Source: Lysobacter alkalisoli
GTDB taxonomy: Bacteria > Pseudomonadota > Gammaproteobacteria > Xanthomonadales > Xanthomonadaceae
Direction: 5' to 3'
Assembly (NCBI RefSeq): GCF_006547045.1
Contig: NZ_CP041242.1
Coordinates: forward strand, 3,606,001-3,670,000
Length of the DNA stretch: 64,000 nt
Below, piece by piece: positions 55,721 through 64,000 of the stretch (positions within the stretch are counted from its first letter, which is position 1; the number at the start of each line of letters is the position of its first letter). Both the position numbers and the translations under genes were made by a program. The notes under the pieces were generated by a model, which had not been told where the DNA came from, made no database searches, and worked only from the letters and a program-made list of their open reading frames with translations.

Positions 55721-58495
55721 TCAGTAGTTGAAACGGAGGTTCAGGTAGTACTGGCGGCCGTTCTCGTAGATCGAGCGAGGGCGGTCGCGGTTCTCGGCGT
55801 AGTACTTGGTCTTCGGGTTGTTGAGGTTCAGCGCATCCAGGCTCAGCGAGAAGTTGTCACTGATCTTCCAGCCCAGCGAGGCCGACAGGCTGTCGATCTC
55901 ATCCTGGTAGAACGCCGAAGCGCGATCCAGGCCGCTGTAGAACTCCGAACGGTACGTGTAGTTCACTCGGGCACTGAACAGGTCGTTCTCGAAGTAGGCA
56001 CCCAGGTTGTAGGTGTTCTTCGAGGTGCCCAGCATCGGCGAGCCGTCGTCAGTCTCGCCATCGGCGTAGGTGTAGTTGGCGAACGCGCCGAAGTACTCAC
56101 CGATCGGTGCCTCCCACGCCAGTTCGATACCCTTGACCTTGGCACCGGTCCCGACGGGTACCGACAGGTCGTAGTCGATCAGCACGCCGTCCGGATGCAG
56201 GTTATCGATGGTCAGGAATTGCTGGCGCACGATGCCCAGCGAGACGTAGTTGTCGATGTTCATCGAGAACAGGCTGGCCGACAGCAGGGCACGCTCTGCG
56301 TAGTACCACTCGAAGGTACCGTCAAGGTTGGTCGAGATGATCGGCTCGAGGTTCGGGTTGCCACCGGTACCGGTACCGACGCCGCCCTCGGTGGCAGGCG
56401 GGCTCAGACTGATCGCACCTGACAGTGCGGAGAAGTCCGGACGGGTCAGGGTCCGCGATGCGGCGAAACGCAGAACCATGTCGTCGTTGAGGCTGTAGCG
56501 GAAGTTGGCGCTCGGCAGCCAATCGTTATAGGTGTTCTTGGTAACCACCTGCTTGAATGGACCGAAGGCCGAGGTCGTGATCGCGTCCGGGTCCGTGGCG
56601 TCGGTATTGACGTAGTTGGTGACTTCCTCCTCGGTGCGCACGTAGCGCACGCCGATGTTGCCGCTCCAGTTGTCGCCCTCGAAGTTGAACTGGGTATAGG
56701 CGGCGGTGCTGCGCTCCTCCAGAGCGTAGGCACCCGGGAAGAAGAACCGCTCGACCGGGTCTCGGTTGGTCAGCCGGTTGTACTCGGCCAGGTCGCGCAT
56801 CGAGTGGTACCAGATGTCGCGCGGGAAGTTGCCGCCGATGCCGTTGGCGAAATCACCCGGATAGTTGCGGTAGTCGACCGGAAAGTTGGCCGGGTCGGCC
56901 GGCGACTGGGTGCCGACCGGACACCAGTACGGTTGTGACCAGTCGAACGGCACCACGTTGCCGGCCGAGTCGATGCATCCCGGGCCCTGCGCGGTGATGC
57001 GGTCCAGACCACGCTCATGGCGCGCATCGCGGACACCGAATTCGATCGTGCTCAGGGTGCCGCCGACGTAGTACTCGCCGTCCAGCTTCAACCAGTCCTC
57101 GGAGTCCTCGACGTCGATGTCCTGGAAGCCGAAGATCCAGTCGAGGCGGTAGTCGACCCCAGCCACGCCCGGCACCGAGGTATTCAGGCTGCCAAGGTTC
57201 CAGTCGGCCGCGCCGACACCGTTGAGCTGCCAGCCGGCACCGGTACCAAAGCCCAAGTCCCATTCGGCCACGTCCTGCGTCGGAGTCTTGCCGTGGCCCT
57301 CGGAAGTGCCGGCCTGGAAGCTGAGGGTCAGGCTGTCGGTGGCATTCCACTTGCCATCGAGCGTGAGGAACTCGGTGCTGGACTTGGACCCCGGGCGCGA
57401 AATCTCGTCGTAGATGCCGTATTGCTGGCCTTCGACGCCGGTGAAGTTGGCCGACACCAGGGTGCCGTTGCGGACCACGTAGCCCGGGTCCGGCGCCTGG
57501 CCGTTGCCCTGGCCGAGGATGCGCGCGCCCCACAGCATGTAGTTGCGGTTGTAATTGTCGGCCTTGAGGTCGGAGCGGAAGTAGTTGGCCTCGAACTCGG
57601 TGTTGTCGGTCGGCCTGAGCTGGAAGGTCAGCTTGCCGCCGGTGCGCTTGCGCTCCTGCTCGAACAGTGCCGAACCGATCAGGGTCGGATAGTAGACGCC
57701 TGCCAGGTCCGGATTGCTGGCAGCAATGGCGGAATCAGCCGCGATCTGCTCGTAGCCCAGCAGCTCCTGGCCATCACGACGCAGGTGGCGCTCCTCGCTG
57801 AATGCCTGCACGGTCACGCCGAAGGTGCCGGCGTCGTTCTTCCAGTTGCCGAGCACCGACAGCTGCGGGGCCCACTTCTCGGGCTTGTCGGCATAGACCG
57901 CACCGACCGAGCCGAACACGCTGAAACCGGTGTCGAAGTTCAACGGGTTGCGGGTGATGATGTCGATGTTGCCGACCGCGCCGCCCTCGACCAGCTTGGC
58001 CTCGGACGACTTGCGCACCATCACCTGGTCGACCAGCTCGGCCGGCAGCAGCGAGTAGCTGACGCTGCGGCCGACGGTGCCGGTCTGGTTGAGTACGAAC
58101 CAGTCGCCGGTGGCGACGCTGTGGCCATCGATCAGGGTCTGGGTGAAGCTCGGCGGGGTGCCGCGCATGCTGACGCGGTCGTTCTCGTCGAACGCGCCCT
58201 CATTGGCGCTGGCGGCGCTGATGTTGACGCCGGACACGCGCGCCAGCGAGTCGGCGACGTTCTTGTCCGGCATCTTGCCGATGTCCTCGGAACTGATGAC
58301 CTCGACGCGGGTGACCTCGTCGCGCTTGGCCGCGAGCGAAGCCGCCTCCGCGGCGCGGATGCCGCGGACGACAACCGTGTCGAGATCGGTGGCCGAGGCA
58401 TCGGCCGCCGCCTCCTGAGCGACGGCGGCGCCGGTGAATGACAGCGCGGCGAGGATGCTCGCCGATAACAGGGTTTTGCGAAGTGTAGTGGTCAT
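55721..58495 (-). CDS. TonB-dependent receptor of the GlcNAc/chito-oligosaccharide locus
   Basis: 924 residues. Signal peptide ending GAAVAQE, TonB box DLDTVVVRGIRAA, plug with EDIGKMPDKNVADSLARVSG and RVSMRGTPPSFTQTLIDG, barrel ending YYLNLRFNY. This is the Xanthomonas/Caulobacter carbohydrate receptor class. ATG 58495 has GAGGGAG. Its place between a GH20 hexosaminidase and a sugar kinase suggests uptake of GlcNAc oligomers. Intact, unlike the receptor of the maltodextrin locus. Confidence 0.92.
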   Translation of the reverse strand: MTTTLRKTLLSASILAALSFTGAAVAQEAAADASATDLDTVVVRGIRAAEAASLAAKRDEVTRVEVISSEDIGKMPDKNVADSLARVSGVNISAASANEGAFDENDRVSMRGTPPSFTQTLIDGHSVATGDWFVLNQTGTVGRSVSYSLLPAELVDQVMVRKSSEAKLVEGGAVGNIDIITRNPLNFDTGFSVFGSVGAVYADKPEKWAPQLSVLGNWKNDAGTFGVTVQAFSEERHLRRDGQELLGYEQIAADSAIAASNPDLAGVYYPTLIGSALFEQERKRTGGKLTFQLRPTDNTEFEANYFRSDLKADNYNRNYMLWGARILGQGNGQAPDPGYVVRNGTLVSANFTGVEGQQYGIYDEISRPGSKSSTEFLTLDGKWNATDSLTLSFQAGTSEGHGKTPTQDVAEWDLGFGTGAGWQLNGVGAADWNLGSLNTSVPGVAGVDYRLDWIFGFQDIDVEDSEDWLKLDGEYYVGGTLSTIEFGVRDARHERGLDRITAQGPGCIDSAGNVVPFDWSQPYWCPVGTQSPADPANFPVDYRNYPGDFANGIGGNFPRDIWYHSMRDLAEYNRLTNRDPVERFFFPGAYALEERSTAAYTQFNFEGDNWSGNIGVRYVRTEEEVTNYVNTDATDPDAITTSAFGPFKQVVTKNTYNDWLPSANFRYSLNDDMVLRFAASRTLTRPDFSALSGAISLSPPATEGGVGTGTGGNPNLEPIISTNLDGTFEWYYAERALLSASLFSMNIDNYVSLGIVRQQFLTIDNLHPDGVLIDYDLSVPVGTGAKVKGIELAWEAPIGEYFGAFANYTYADGETDDGSPMLGTSKNTYNLGAYFENDLFSARVNYTYRSEFYSGLDRASAFYQDEIDSLSASLGWKISDNFSLSLDALNLNNPKTKYYAENRDRPRSIYENGRQYYLNLRFNY

Positions 58496-58613
58496 TTTCT
58501 CTCTCCCTCGGGTCGTATCCGGCGGTGCGGCCCCTTCTGCGCGGTGCTCGCTCCCCCTGGTGCTTGAAGCCCGCCAGCGGCGCCGGCCGGGCGTTTCGGT
58601 TCAGGCGATCGGT

Positions 58614-59648
58614 TCAACTCCCACGCGCTTGCTCCATTTCGTACTCCATCCCGTGCTGCAGGTACCAGCTGGCGGCACCGATCACGCCGAGCCGGTCGTT
58701 CTCGATCAGGCGCACCGGCAGGCGCTCGAGCACCGGCCGCATCGCACCCTTGTCGCGCAGGCGCGTCAGGAACTCGCTGCCGGCGATGAAATCCTTGAGC
58801 CGCGGCAGGATGCCGCCGGCGATGAACACCGAACGGGCGCTGCTGACCACGGCCAGGTCTCCGATCACGCTGCCGAGCAGGGCGCAGAAGGTCAGCACCG
58901 CCTCGCGCGCGCTCGGGTCGCCGTCGCGCGCAGCCGAGCTGATCTGCGAGGGATCCAGCGGCTGCGGGCTGCGGCCGTCGATCGCGCACAGCGCGCGATA
59001 CAGGTTGACCAGGCCGGGGCCGGACACCAGGTCTTCTGTCGGCACATGACCGCCACGCCGCTGCAACCAGCGCAGCACTTCGAGCTCGCGCGGGTTGCCG
59101 GGTGCGAAGGCGGCGTGGCCGGCCTCGGTCGGCAGCACCACGGTGCCGTCGCGATACGGCACCCGCATCGCCGCGCCCAGGCCGGTGCCGGGGCCGACGA
59201 CCAGCACCGGGCCGGGCTCATTGGTCTCCACGCCCGGGGTCAGCAGGGTCGCCTCGGCCGGGTTCATGCACTGCGCGGCGTGCGCGGCGGCCTGGAAGTC
59301 GTTGATGAACAACACCCGCTGCAGGCCCAGTGCCCGGCGCAGGTCGGCACTGGACACGCGCCAGTGCAGGTTGGCATTGACCACCACGCCGTCGAGCATC
59401 ACTCCGGCACAGGCGATCGCCACGCTGTCGACATCGCCGGCCCCGCCGGGGATGCCGGCAATGAAGTCGGCGATGATCGCGGCCAGGTCCGGATACTCGG
59501 CGCAGGCGTACTTGCGATGCGTGAGCACGGCGACCGGCGATTCGCCCGCGCCACCGGCGCAGACCAGGCCCACACGGGTGTGGGTGCCGCCGACATCGGC
59601 GGCGATGAAGCGGCGCTCGGCCACCACCAGGCGCTGCGCTGCGCTCAT
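58614..59648 (-). CDS. Glucokinase-family sugar kinase (probable N-acetylglucosamine kinase)
   Basis: 344 residues from ATG 59648 with GGGGCGA upstream; the frame runs to 59720 without similarity. Glk-type motifs FIAADVGGTHTRVGLV, LFINDFQAAAHA, LVVGPGTGLGAAMRV, TEAGHAAFAPGN, FIAGGILPRL. Glk-family members beside NagP and NagR in this group of bacteria act as GlcNAc kinases (NagK); glucose specificity cannot be excluded. First gene of a kinase-receptor(-hexosaminidase) unit, divergent from the permease, with an operator at 59785. Confidence 0.88.
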   Translation of the reverse strand: MSAAQRLVVAERRFIAADVGGTHTRVGLVCAGGAGESPVAVLTHRKYACAEYPDLAAIIADFIAGIPGGAGDVDSVAIACAGVMLDGVVVNANLHWRVSSADLRRALGLQRVLFINDFQAAAHAAQCMNPAEATLLTPGVETNEPGPVLVVGPGTGLGAAMRVPYRDGTVVLPTEAGHAAFAPGNPRELEVLRWLQRRGGHVPTEDLVSGPGLVNLYRALCAIDGRSPQPLDPSQISSAARDGDPSAREAVLTFCALLGSVIGDLAVVSSARSVFIAGGILPRLKDFIAGSEFLTRLRDKGAMRPVLERLPVRLIENDRLGVIGAASWYLQHGMEYEMEQARGS

Positions 59649-59784
59649 GCCATCGCCCCGCCGATCCCCGTACAACCCGAGCTGCGCTGCATGCGCACGC
59701 GGGCCGAGCTGCCAGAACACTCCCCTTTCATCGAGCCTCCATACGGGTCCATCCCCGTAGCGGGGACCGAGCCTGCGACAGATA

Positions 59785-59798
59785 AGACAACGATGTCA
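59785..59798. promoter_or_regulatory. LacI-type operator, kinase/permease intergenic region
   Basis: AGACAACGATGTCA, 12 of 14 positions as in TGACAACGCTGTCA at 36502. A second, stretched half-match TGACAACG-TGCGGTCA lies at 59940-59955. Other than these, the 59649-60046 gap shows no gene. Confidence 0.68.
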
Positions 59799-60046
59799 AC
59801 TTTTTGTCTTGAAAGCGTGCAACAGCCCGGAAAACATGCTGGCCAAGCACTTTATTGCTGCGATGCAGCATGAAATTATGCGCGGAAAGCCCGAGAAAAA
59901 GGTGTTTTTTGAAGAGTACTGGCCTACGGGACAAACTTGTGACAACGTGCGGTCAAAACACGCCCGCGCCAATGCCACCGGACCGCGGCCGCCACACCAC
60001 GACCGCCGGCGGGCCTGCCTGCCGCACACGGAGGGGAGTCCGTTCC

Positions 60047-61339
60047 ATGTCTTCGACCACGTCCACCGCCGCACCGCATCGCACCCAGGGCTACCTGCTC
60101 TCGATCGGGATCATCGGCCTGCTGTTCTTCCTGTTCGGCTTCGTCACCTGGCTCAACGGTCCGCTGATCGCGTTCGCCAAGCTCGCCTTCGATGTCAGCG
60201 AGGTCGGGGCGTTCCTGATTCCGTTCGCGTTCTACATCTCCTACTTCTTCCTCGCCCTGCCTTCCTCGCTGATCCTGAAGAAGATCGGGATGAAGAAGGG
60301 CATGGCGCTGGGCCTGTTCGTGATGGCGGTCGGCGCGGTGGTGTTCGGCCAGTTCACCACCGGCCGCCACTTCCCCGGAGCGGTGGCCGGCATCTTCGTA
60401 ATCGGCGCCGGGTTGGCGATCCTGCAGACCGCGGCCAACCCTTACATCTCGATCCTCGGCCCGATCGAGGGCGCCGCGCAGCGGATCGCGGTGATGGGCA
60501 TCTGCAACAAGCTGGCCGGCATCCTCGCCCCGATCGTGCTCGGCTCGCTGGTACTGCATGGCATGGGCGACCTCGCCACGCAGGTCGAGGCGGCCGACCC
60601 CGCCGGCAAGGAAGCGCTGCTAAACGAGTTCGCGGCGCGCATCCACGACCCGTACATGGTCATGGCCGGCCTGCTGGCGCTGGTCGCGGTCGGGGTGCTG
60701 TTCTCGCCGTTGCCGGAGTTGCGTCCGGAAGAGGCCAATGCCGAGACACCCGGCGCCGCCGGCAGCCGCCGCACCCTGTTCCACTACCCGCACCTGTGGC
60801 TGGGCGCGGCCTGCCTGTTCGCCTACGTCGGCGTGGAGGTGATGGCCGGCGACGCGATCGTGATCTACGGCGAGTCGCTCGGCCTGCCACTCGACCACAG
60901 CAAGTTCTTCACCTCGCTGACCCTGGGCGGGATGCTGGCCGGCTACCTGGTCGGGTTGATCACGATCCCGCGCTTCATCTCGCAGGAGCGTTATCTGGCC
61001 TGGTCGGCGGTGCTGGGCGTGGCGCTGACCATCGGCGCCTTCTTCACCAGCGGCTACGTGTCGGTCGCCTTCGTCGCCCTGCTCGGCTTCGCCAACGCGA
61101 TGATGTGGCCGGCGATCTTCCCGCTCGCGATCCGCGGCCTGGGCCGCCTGACCGAGCTCGGCTCGGCGATCATGATCATGGGCATCGCCGGCGGCGCGGT
61201 GATCCCGCAGCTGTACGCGGTACTGCAGAGCTCGTTCGACTTCCAGTGGGTGTTCCTGCTGCTGATGGTGCCGTGCTACCTGTACATCTGGCACTTCGCC
61301 ACGCGCGGATACCGGGCGGGGCTGAAGGGCGAGGCCTGA
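60047..61339 (+). CDS. nagP: FHS-family sugar:H+ symporter (NagP-like GlcNAc permease)
   Basis: 430 residues, twelve membrane helices. GLLFFLFGFVTWLNGPLIAF at the start, ILQTAANPYISILGP, and ICNKLAGILAPIVLGSL are signatures of the fucose/glucose/NagP permeases. It moves GlcNAc (or a related hexose) across the inner membrane. GGAGGGG ribosome site. Divergent from the kinase-receptor unit and followed 87 bases later by the LacI gene, matching the usual nagP-nagR arrangement. Confidence 0.9.
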   Translation: MSSTTSTAAPHRTQGYLLSIGIIGLLFFLFGFVTWLNGPLIAFAKLAFDVSEVGAFLIPFAFYISYFFLALPSSLILKKIGMKKGMALGLFVMAVGAVVFGQFTTGRHFPGAVAGIFVIGAGLAILQTAANPYISILGPIEGAAQRIAVMGICNKLAGILAPIVLGSLVLHGMGDLATQVEAADPAGKEALLNEFAARIHDPYMVMAGLLALVAVGVLFSPLPELRPEEANAETPGAAGSRRTLFHYPHLWLGAACLFAYVGVEVMAGDAIVIYGESLGLPLDHSKFFTSLTLGGMLAGYLVGLITIPRFISQERYLAWSAVLGVALTIGAFFTSGYVSVAFVALLGFANAMMWPAIFPLAIRGLGRLTELGSAIMIMGIAGGAVIPQLYAVLQSSFDFQWVFLLLMVPCYLYIWHFATRGYRAGLKGEA

Positions 61340-61426
61340 CCCGGATGCGCTCCGCACCGCCGGAGTCACGGGCTGGCTGCCTGTTCACGCCGCGCCCCGC
61401 GGCCGTTAGGCTAGGCGCCTGACCGC

Positions 61427-62476
61427 ATGAACGAGGTTCCGGTGCGCCGCCCCACGATCAAAGACGTTGCCGAGCGCGCCGAAGTTTCGCTCAAGACCGT
61501 TTCACGGGTGATCAACGACGAGCCGGGCGTGCGCGCCCGCACCCGCGAGAAGGTCAACCAGGCCATCGCCGCGCTCGGCTACCGTCCCGATCCGTCCGCG
61601 CGCAGTCTGCGCAGCGCCCAGCCGTACGCGCTGGGCGTGGTCTACGACAATCCCAACCCGTACTACATCATCGCGGTGCAGAACGGCGTGCTGTCGGCCT
61701 GTCGCGAGACCGGCTACGGCCTGCAGATCCACCCCTGCGACGCCTCCTCGCCGGTGCTGGCCGCGGACCTGATCGATCTGGTCCAGGGCGCGCGCCTGGC
61801 CGGGCTGGTGCTGGCCCCGCCGATGTCCGAGCGGATGGAACTGGTCAACGAACTGGTCGAGCAGGGCATCCGGCTGGTACGCATCGTCTCCGCATCGGCC
61901 GACCCGCACGACGGCGCCCCGTGCGTCTGGGTCGACGACCGCGACGCCGCCTACGACATCACCGAACATCTGATCCAGCTCGGCCACCAGCGCATCGGCT
62001 TCCTCTGGGGCGGCACCTCGCACAAGTCGAGCTCGGAGCGCTACAAGGGTTACGCCAAGGCGCTGGCCGACTACGGCATCGTCGAGGACGAGACCCTGGT
62101 GCTGCCCGGCGATTATTCGTTCGACGACGGCTTCCGCGGCGCGCGCCGGCTGCTCTCGTTGCCCGAACCGCCGACCGCGATCTTCGGCAGCAACGACGAG
62201 ATCGCCGCCGGCGTGCTCGCTGCGGCCCGCTCCAGCGGCCTCAACGTGCCCTACGACCTGTCGATCGCCGGCTTCGAGGACAGCCCGTTCTCCAAGCAGT
62301 CGTGGCCACCGCTGACCACCGCCAGCCAGGCCACCGAGGCGATCGCCCGCCACGCCGCCTACCGGCTGATCGCCGAGCTGCGCCGCGACGGCAACGTCGA
62401 TACCCACCCGAACGAAGGTTTCAGCCCGGTGCTGGTGGTGCGTGGCTCGACCGCGCCGCCGCGGCCGAAGGCGTGA
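61427..62476 (+). CDS. nagR: LacI-family regulator, NagR-like
   Basis: 349 residues. Helix-turn-helix PTIKDVAERAEVSLKTVSRVI, sensor domain with YALGVVYDNPNPYYIIAVQ, LGHQRIGFLWGGTSH, AIFGSNDEIAAGV, AGFEDSPFSKQSWPPLTT. Probably represses the kinase, receptor, hexosaminidase and permease genes until an amino-sugar signal appears. Recognition helix is nearly that of the regulator at 32527, and so is the probable operator. Confidence 0.88.
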   Translation: MNEVPVRRPTIKDVAERAEVSLKTVSRVINDEPGVRARTREKVNQAIAALGYRPDPSARSLRSAQPYALGVVYDNPNPYYIIAVQNGVLSACRETGYGLQIHPCDASSPVLAADLIDLVQGARLAGLVLAPPMSERMELVNELVEQGIRLVRIVSASADPHDGAPCVWVDDRDAAYDITEHLIQLGHQRIGFLWGGTSHKSSSERYKGYAKALADYGIVEDETLVLPGDYSFDDGFRGARRLLSLPEPPTAIFGSNDEIAAGVLAAARSSGLNVPYDLSIAGFEDSPFSKQSWPPLTTASQATEAIARHAAYRLIAELRRDGNVDTHPNEGFSPVLVVRGSTAPPRPKA

Positions 62477-62503
62477 CACTGCAGTTTGCGACGCAACCTG
62501 TCG

Positions 62504-62528
62504 CCGGGTAAGGCGAAGCCGTACCCGG
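62504..62528 (+). terminator. Hairpin after the NagR-like gene
   Basis: CCGGGTA-N11-TACCCGG stem, 28 bases after the stop codon. No T run. Confidence 0.45.
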
Positions 62529-62542
62529 GCCACGTAAAACCC

Positions 62543-62836
62543 CTATGGAAGCGGGTTCGGGTTCTTGCGTGGCCGCAGCCGCCACCACACATACCCCGCC
62601 ACCAGCGCCGGGATGCCGAACACCATCAGCAGGAACGGCAACTCCTCGGAGACGCTGTAGCCGGCCTCGATCACGCCGACGCCCATGTTGACCAGCGCGG
62701 CGACCAGCCAGATCGGCATGAACCACAGCGCCGCGCGACGTGTCGCGCCCGGCACCCGCAAGGCCCACAGGCGGCCGATCAGCAGGAACAGGCCGAGCAC
62801 GGCCAGGCCGGCGATAACCATCAGGATGGTGTGCAT
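62543..62836 (-). CDS. Small membrane protein, hypothetical
   Basis: 97 residues with three membrane helices (LMVIAGLAVLGLFLLIGRLW, LWFMPIWLVAALVNMGVGVI, LPFLLMVFGIPALVAGYVWW) and a basic tail RLRPRKNPNPLP. No known domain recognised. Faces away from a long repeat region; single-gene unit. Confidence 0.7.
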   Translation of the reverse strand: MHTILMVIAGLAVLGLFLLIGRLWALRVPGATRRAALWFMPIWLVAALVNMGVGVIEAGYSVSEELPFLLMVFGIPALVAGYVWWRLRPRKNPNPLP

Positions 62837-62914
62837 GCGAAGCCCCTTGCGCGGAAACCCGGCAAGGATGATGCAACAGACGCGTACAGAGCGCGTCAGG
62901 GTGCGGAGCCGGGG

Positions 62915-63048
62915 CCCTCACCCCAACCCCTCTCCCGTAAACGGGAGAGGGGCCATAGGCGTCGCGGCCGCCTGGAAGCCCTTCTCCTAGGCGTCGCGGC
63001 TGCCTGGAAGCCCCTCTCCCACGTGTGGGAGAGGGGTTGGGGTGAGGG
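62915..63048. repeat. Long inverted repeat with internal direct repeats
   Basis: Outer arms CCCTCACCCCAACCCCTCTC and its inverse at 63029-63048, a widely dispersed proteobacterial repeat. Inside, TAGGCGTCGCGGC with GCCTGGAAGCCC occurs twice (from 62956 and 62988), 32 bp apart, suggesting a partial duplication of the element. Confidence 0.88.
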
Positions 63049-63059
63049 CAGCCTCAGCC

Positions 63060-63689
63060 TCAGCCTGCCCGCAGTGCCGCCGCCTCGCGGGCCAGCTGTT
63101 CGATCGCGGCCCAGTCACCGGCGCGCATCAGTCCGGCCGGGGTAATCCACGAGCCGCCGACACAGGCCACGTTCGGAGTGGCGAGGTATTCGGCGGCATT
63201 GGCCAGACTGATGCCGCCGGTCGCGCAGAAGCGGATCTCCGGCAGCGGGCCGTGCAGGCTGCGCAGCAGCGCAGTGCCGCCGGCGGCCTGGGCGGGGAAG
63301 AACTTCTGGAACGTGAAGCCCGCCTCGGCCAGGGTCATCGCCTCCGACGCGCTCGCCGAGGCCGGCAGCCAGGCCACATCATGGCCGCGTGCGGCGGCAA
63401 GCAGGTCAGGGGTAGAGCCGGGCGAGACCGCGAAGCGCGCACCCGCTTTCGCCGAGGCATCGAGGTCGGCCGGGCGGCGCACGGTGCCGGTGCCGACGAT
63501 CGCGTCAGGCACCTCGTCGGCGATCGCGCGCACCGCGGCCAGTGCGGCGTCGCTGCGCAGGGTCACCTCGATCACCGGCAGGCCACCGGCGACCAGCGCG
63601 CGCGCCATCGGCACCGCGTGGCTCGCGTCCTCGATCACGACCACCGGGATCACCGGGGCCAGGTGCAAGACTTTCTCGATCAGGGTCAT
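63060..63689 (-). CDS. eda: KDPG/KHG aldolase of the Entner-Doudoroff pathway
   Basis: 209 residues. VIPVVVIEDASHAVPMARALV, GLPVIEVTLRSDAAL, GTGTVRRPADLDAS, and FQKFFPAQ with the Schiff-base lysine, then FCATGGISLANAAEYL. Cleaves 2-keto-3-deoxy-6-phosphogluconate into pyruvate and glyceraldehyde-3-phosphate. Downstream of edd on the same strand, as in most ED operons, with a REP pair in the 163-bp spacer. Confidence 0.94.
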   Translation of the reverse strand: MTLIEKVLHLAPVIPVVVIEDASHAVPMARALVAGGLPVIEVTLRSDAALAAVRAIADEVPDAIVGTGTVRRPADLDASAKAGARFAVSPGSTPDLLAAARGHDVAWLPASASASEAMTLAEAGFTFQKFFPAQAAGGTALLRSLHGPLPEIRFCATGGISLANAAEYLATPNVACVGGSWITPAGLMRAGDWAAIEQLAREAAALRAG

Positions 63690-63736
63690 GGGGTCACTTG
63701 GCTCACAGAATGACTTGGGAAAACCTCAAGGCTCTC

Positions 63737-63850
63737 GTCATGCCCGCGCAAGCGGGCATCCATGGACGTTGGCCTTTCGAAACGCAAAGTCCATGGCTCC
63801 CCGCGCAATCGGCCATTGGGCCGATGCAAAAACACGAGCGCGGGGATGGC
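63737..63850. repeat. REP-like palindromes between edd and eda
   Basis: CCCGCGCAAGCGGGCATCC and GTCCATGG...CCGCGC, with CGGCCATTGGGCCG in the middle. Same family as the copy inside the amylase gene. Confidence 0.75.
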
Positions 63851-63852
63851 GA

Positions 63853-64000
63853 TCAAGCTCTTTCATGCGTGTCCGATGCTGATGCAGCATCGACACCGGC
63901 GTCAAAGGCCGAGCCGCCCCGTGTTGCCGGACCGGCGACACGGCGGAACAGGTCGAACAGTTCGCGGCCCATGCCATGCTGATGACCGGACAGGTCGGCG
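63853..64000 (-). CDS. edd: 6-phosphogluconate dehydratase, C-terminal end (partial)
   Basis: The last 48 codons of a frame that enters from the right edge: ADLSGHQHGMGRELFDLFRR, then VAGPATRGGSAFDAG, ending THERA-stop. The GMGRELF...F motif followed by a Gly/Ala-rich tail is the usual end of Edd, and eda lies directly downstream. Identification rests on this short end and on the neighbour. Confidence 0.75.
   Translation of the reverse strand, partial: ADLSGHQHGMGRELFDLFRRVAGPATRGGSAFDAGVDAASASDTHERA

Noticed and set aside
53153-56422. A 1089-codon plus-strand frame opposite the hexosaminidase and TonB receptor
   Set aside because: A GC-rich antisense shadow: low-complexity Arg/Val/Gly translation with no domains, while the minus-strand genes have full motifs.
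62915-63048. Inverted repeat considered as an insertion sequence
   Set aside because: Only 134 bp long, no transposase frame, and the arm sequence is a common dispersed bacterial repeat.

Overview
The window is about 64 kb of GC-rich chromosomal DNA from a gammaproteobacterium, most likely the Xanthomonadaceae/Lysobacteraceae group (Xanthomonas, Lysobacter, Luteimonas relatives). The evidence is the sugar loci that pair TonB-dependent receptors with LacI regulators and a tryptophan-halogenase-like gene, an alpha-glucosidase of the Xanthomonas transglucosylating type, the many dyad repeats of the 'ATCCCCGCnnnnGCGGGGAT' kind, and the Entner-Doudoroff genes. No rRNA, tRNA, CRISPR array, prophage or transposase was seen.

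Layout. 1-2.2 kb: three tandem copies of an exported beta-helix protein, the third decayed. 2.4-4.6 kb: bile-acid/Na+ symporter family protein, GNAT acetyltransferase, and a lipoprotein Cu/Zn superoxide dismutase broken by one missing base. 4.7-11.9 kb: nitrogen control block (glnG/ntrC, glnL/ntrB, amt, glnK, a TorF-type porin, glnA). The glnA upstream region has a sigma-54 promoter and two NtrC-like sites. 12.1-32.1 kb: starch/maltodextrin locus (LacI regulator, GH13 amylase, SLC45-type transporter, GH13 alpha-glucosidase, pullulanase-type debranching enzyme, GH97 alpha-glucosidase, a second GH13 amylase, a TonB receptor frameshifted in this sequence, a tryptophan-halogenase-like flavoprotein, glucokinase). 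Four copies of a 14-bp operator (type TGAATACGTTTGCA) sit in its promoters. 32.5-36.5 kb: a second LacI regulator facing a TonB receptor, each preceded by a TGACAACGCTGTCA-type operator.

36.8-53 kb: housekeeping and hypothetical genes (uppP, META-domain lipoprotein, PEBP family, TPR-sulfotransferase, YheT-type hydrolase, acyltransferase, thioesterase, a 64-residue protein, a sixA-yceI-phospholipase D operon, ParA-like ATPase, AEC transporter, Ycf46-like AAA protein). 53.2-62.5 kb: probable N-acetylglucosamine/chito-oligosaccharide locus (GH20 hexosaminidase, TonB receptor, glucokinase-family sugar kinase, FHS-family permease, LacI regulator of NagR type) with a variant of the same TGACAACG operator. 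63-64 kb: KDPG aldolase (eda) and the C-terminal end of 6-phosphogluconate dehydratase (edd), which leave by the right edge.

How the genes fit together: outer-membrane receptors import oligosaccharides, periplasmic or surface glycosidases trim them, SLC45/FHS permeases take the products through the inner membrane, two glucokinase-family enzymes phosphorylate them, and the Entner-Doudoroff enzymes can receive the glucose-6-phosphate. The most unusual non-coding signal is a pair of roughly 100-200 bp elements (21091-21287 and 44348-44453). They share a conserved loop and a hairpin with compensated base changes, but have unrelated 26-28 bp perfect arms.
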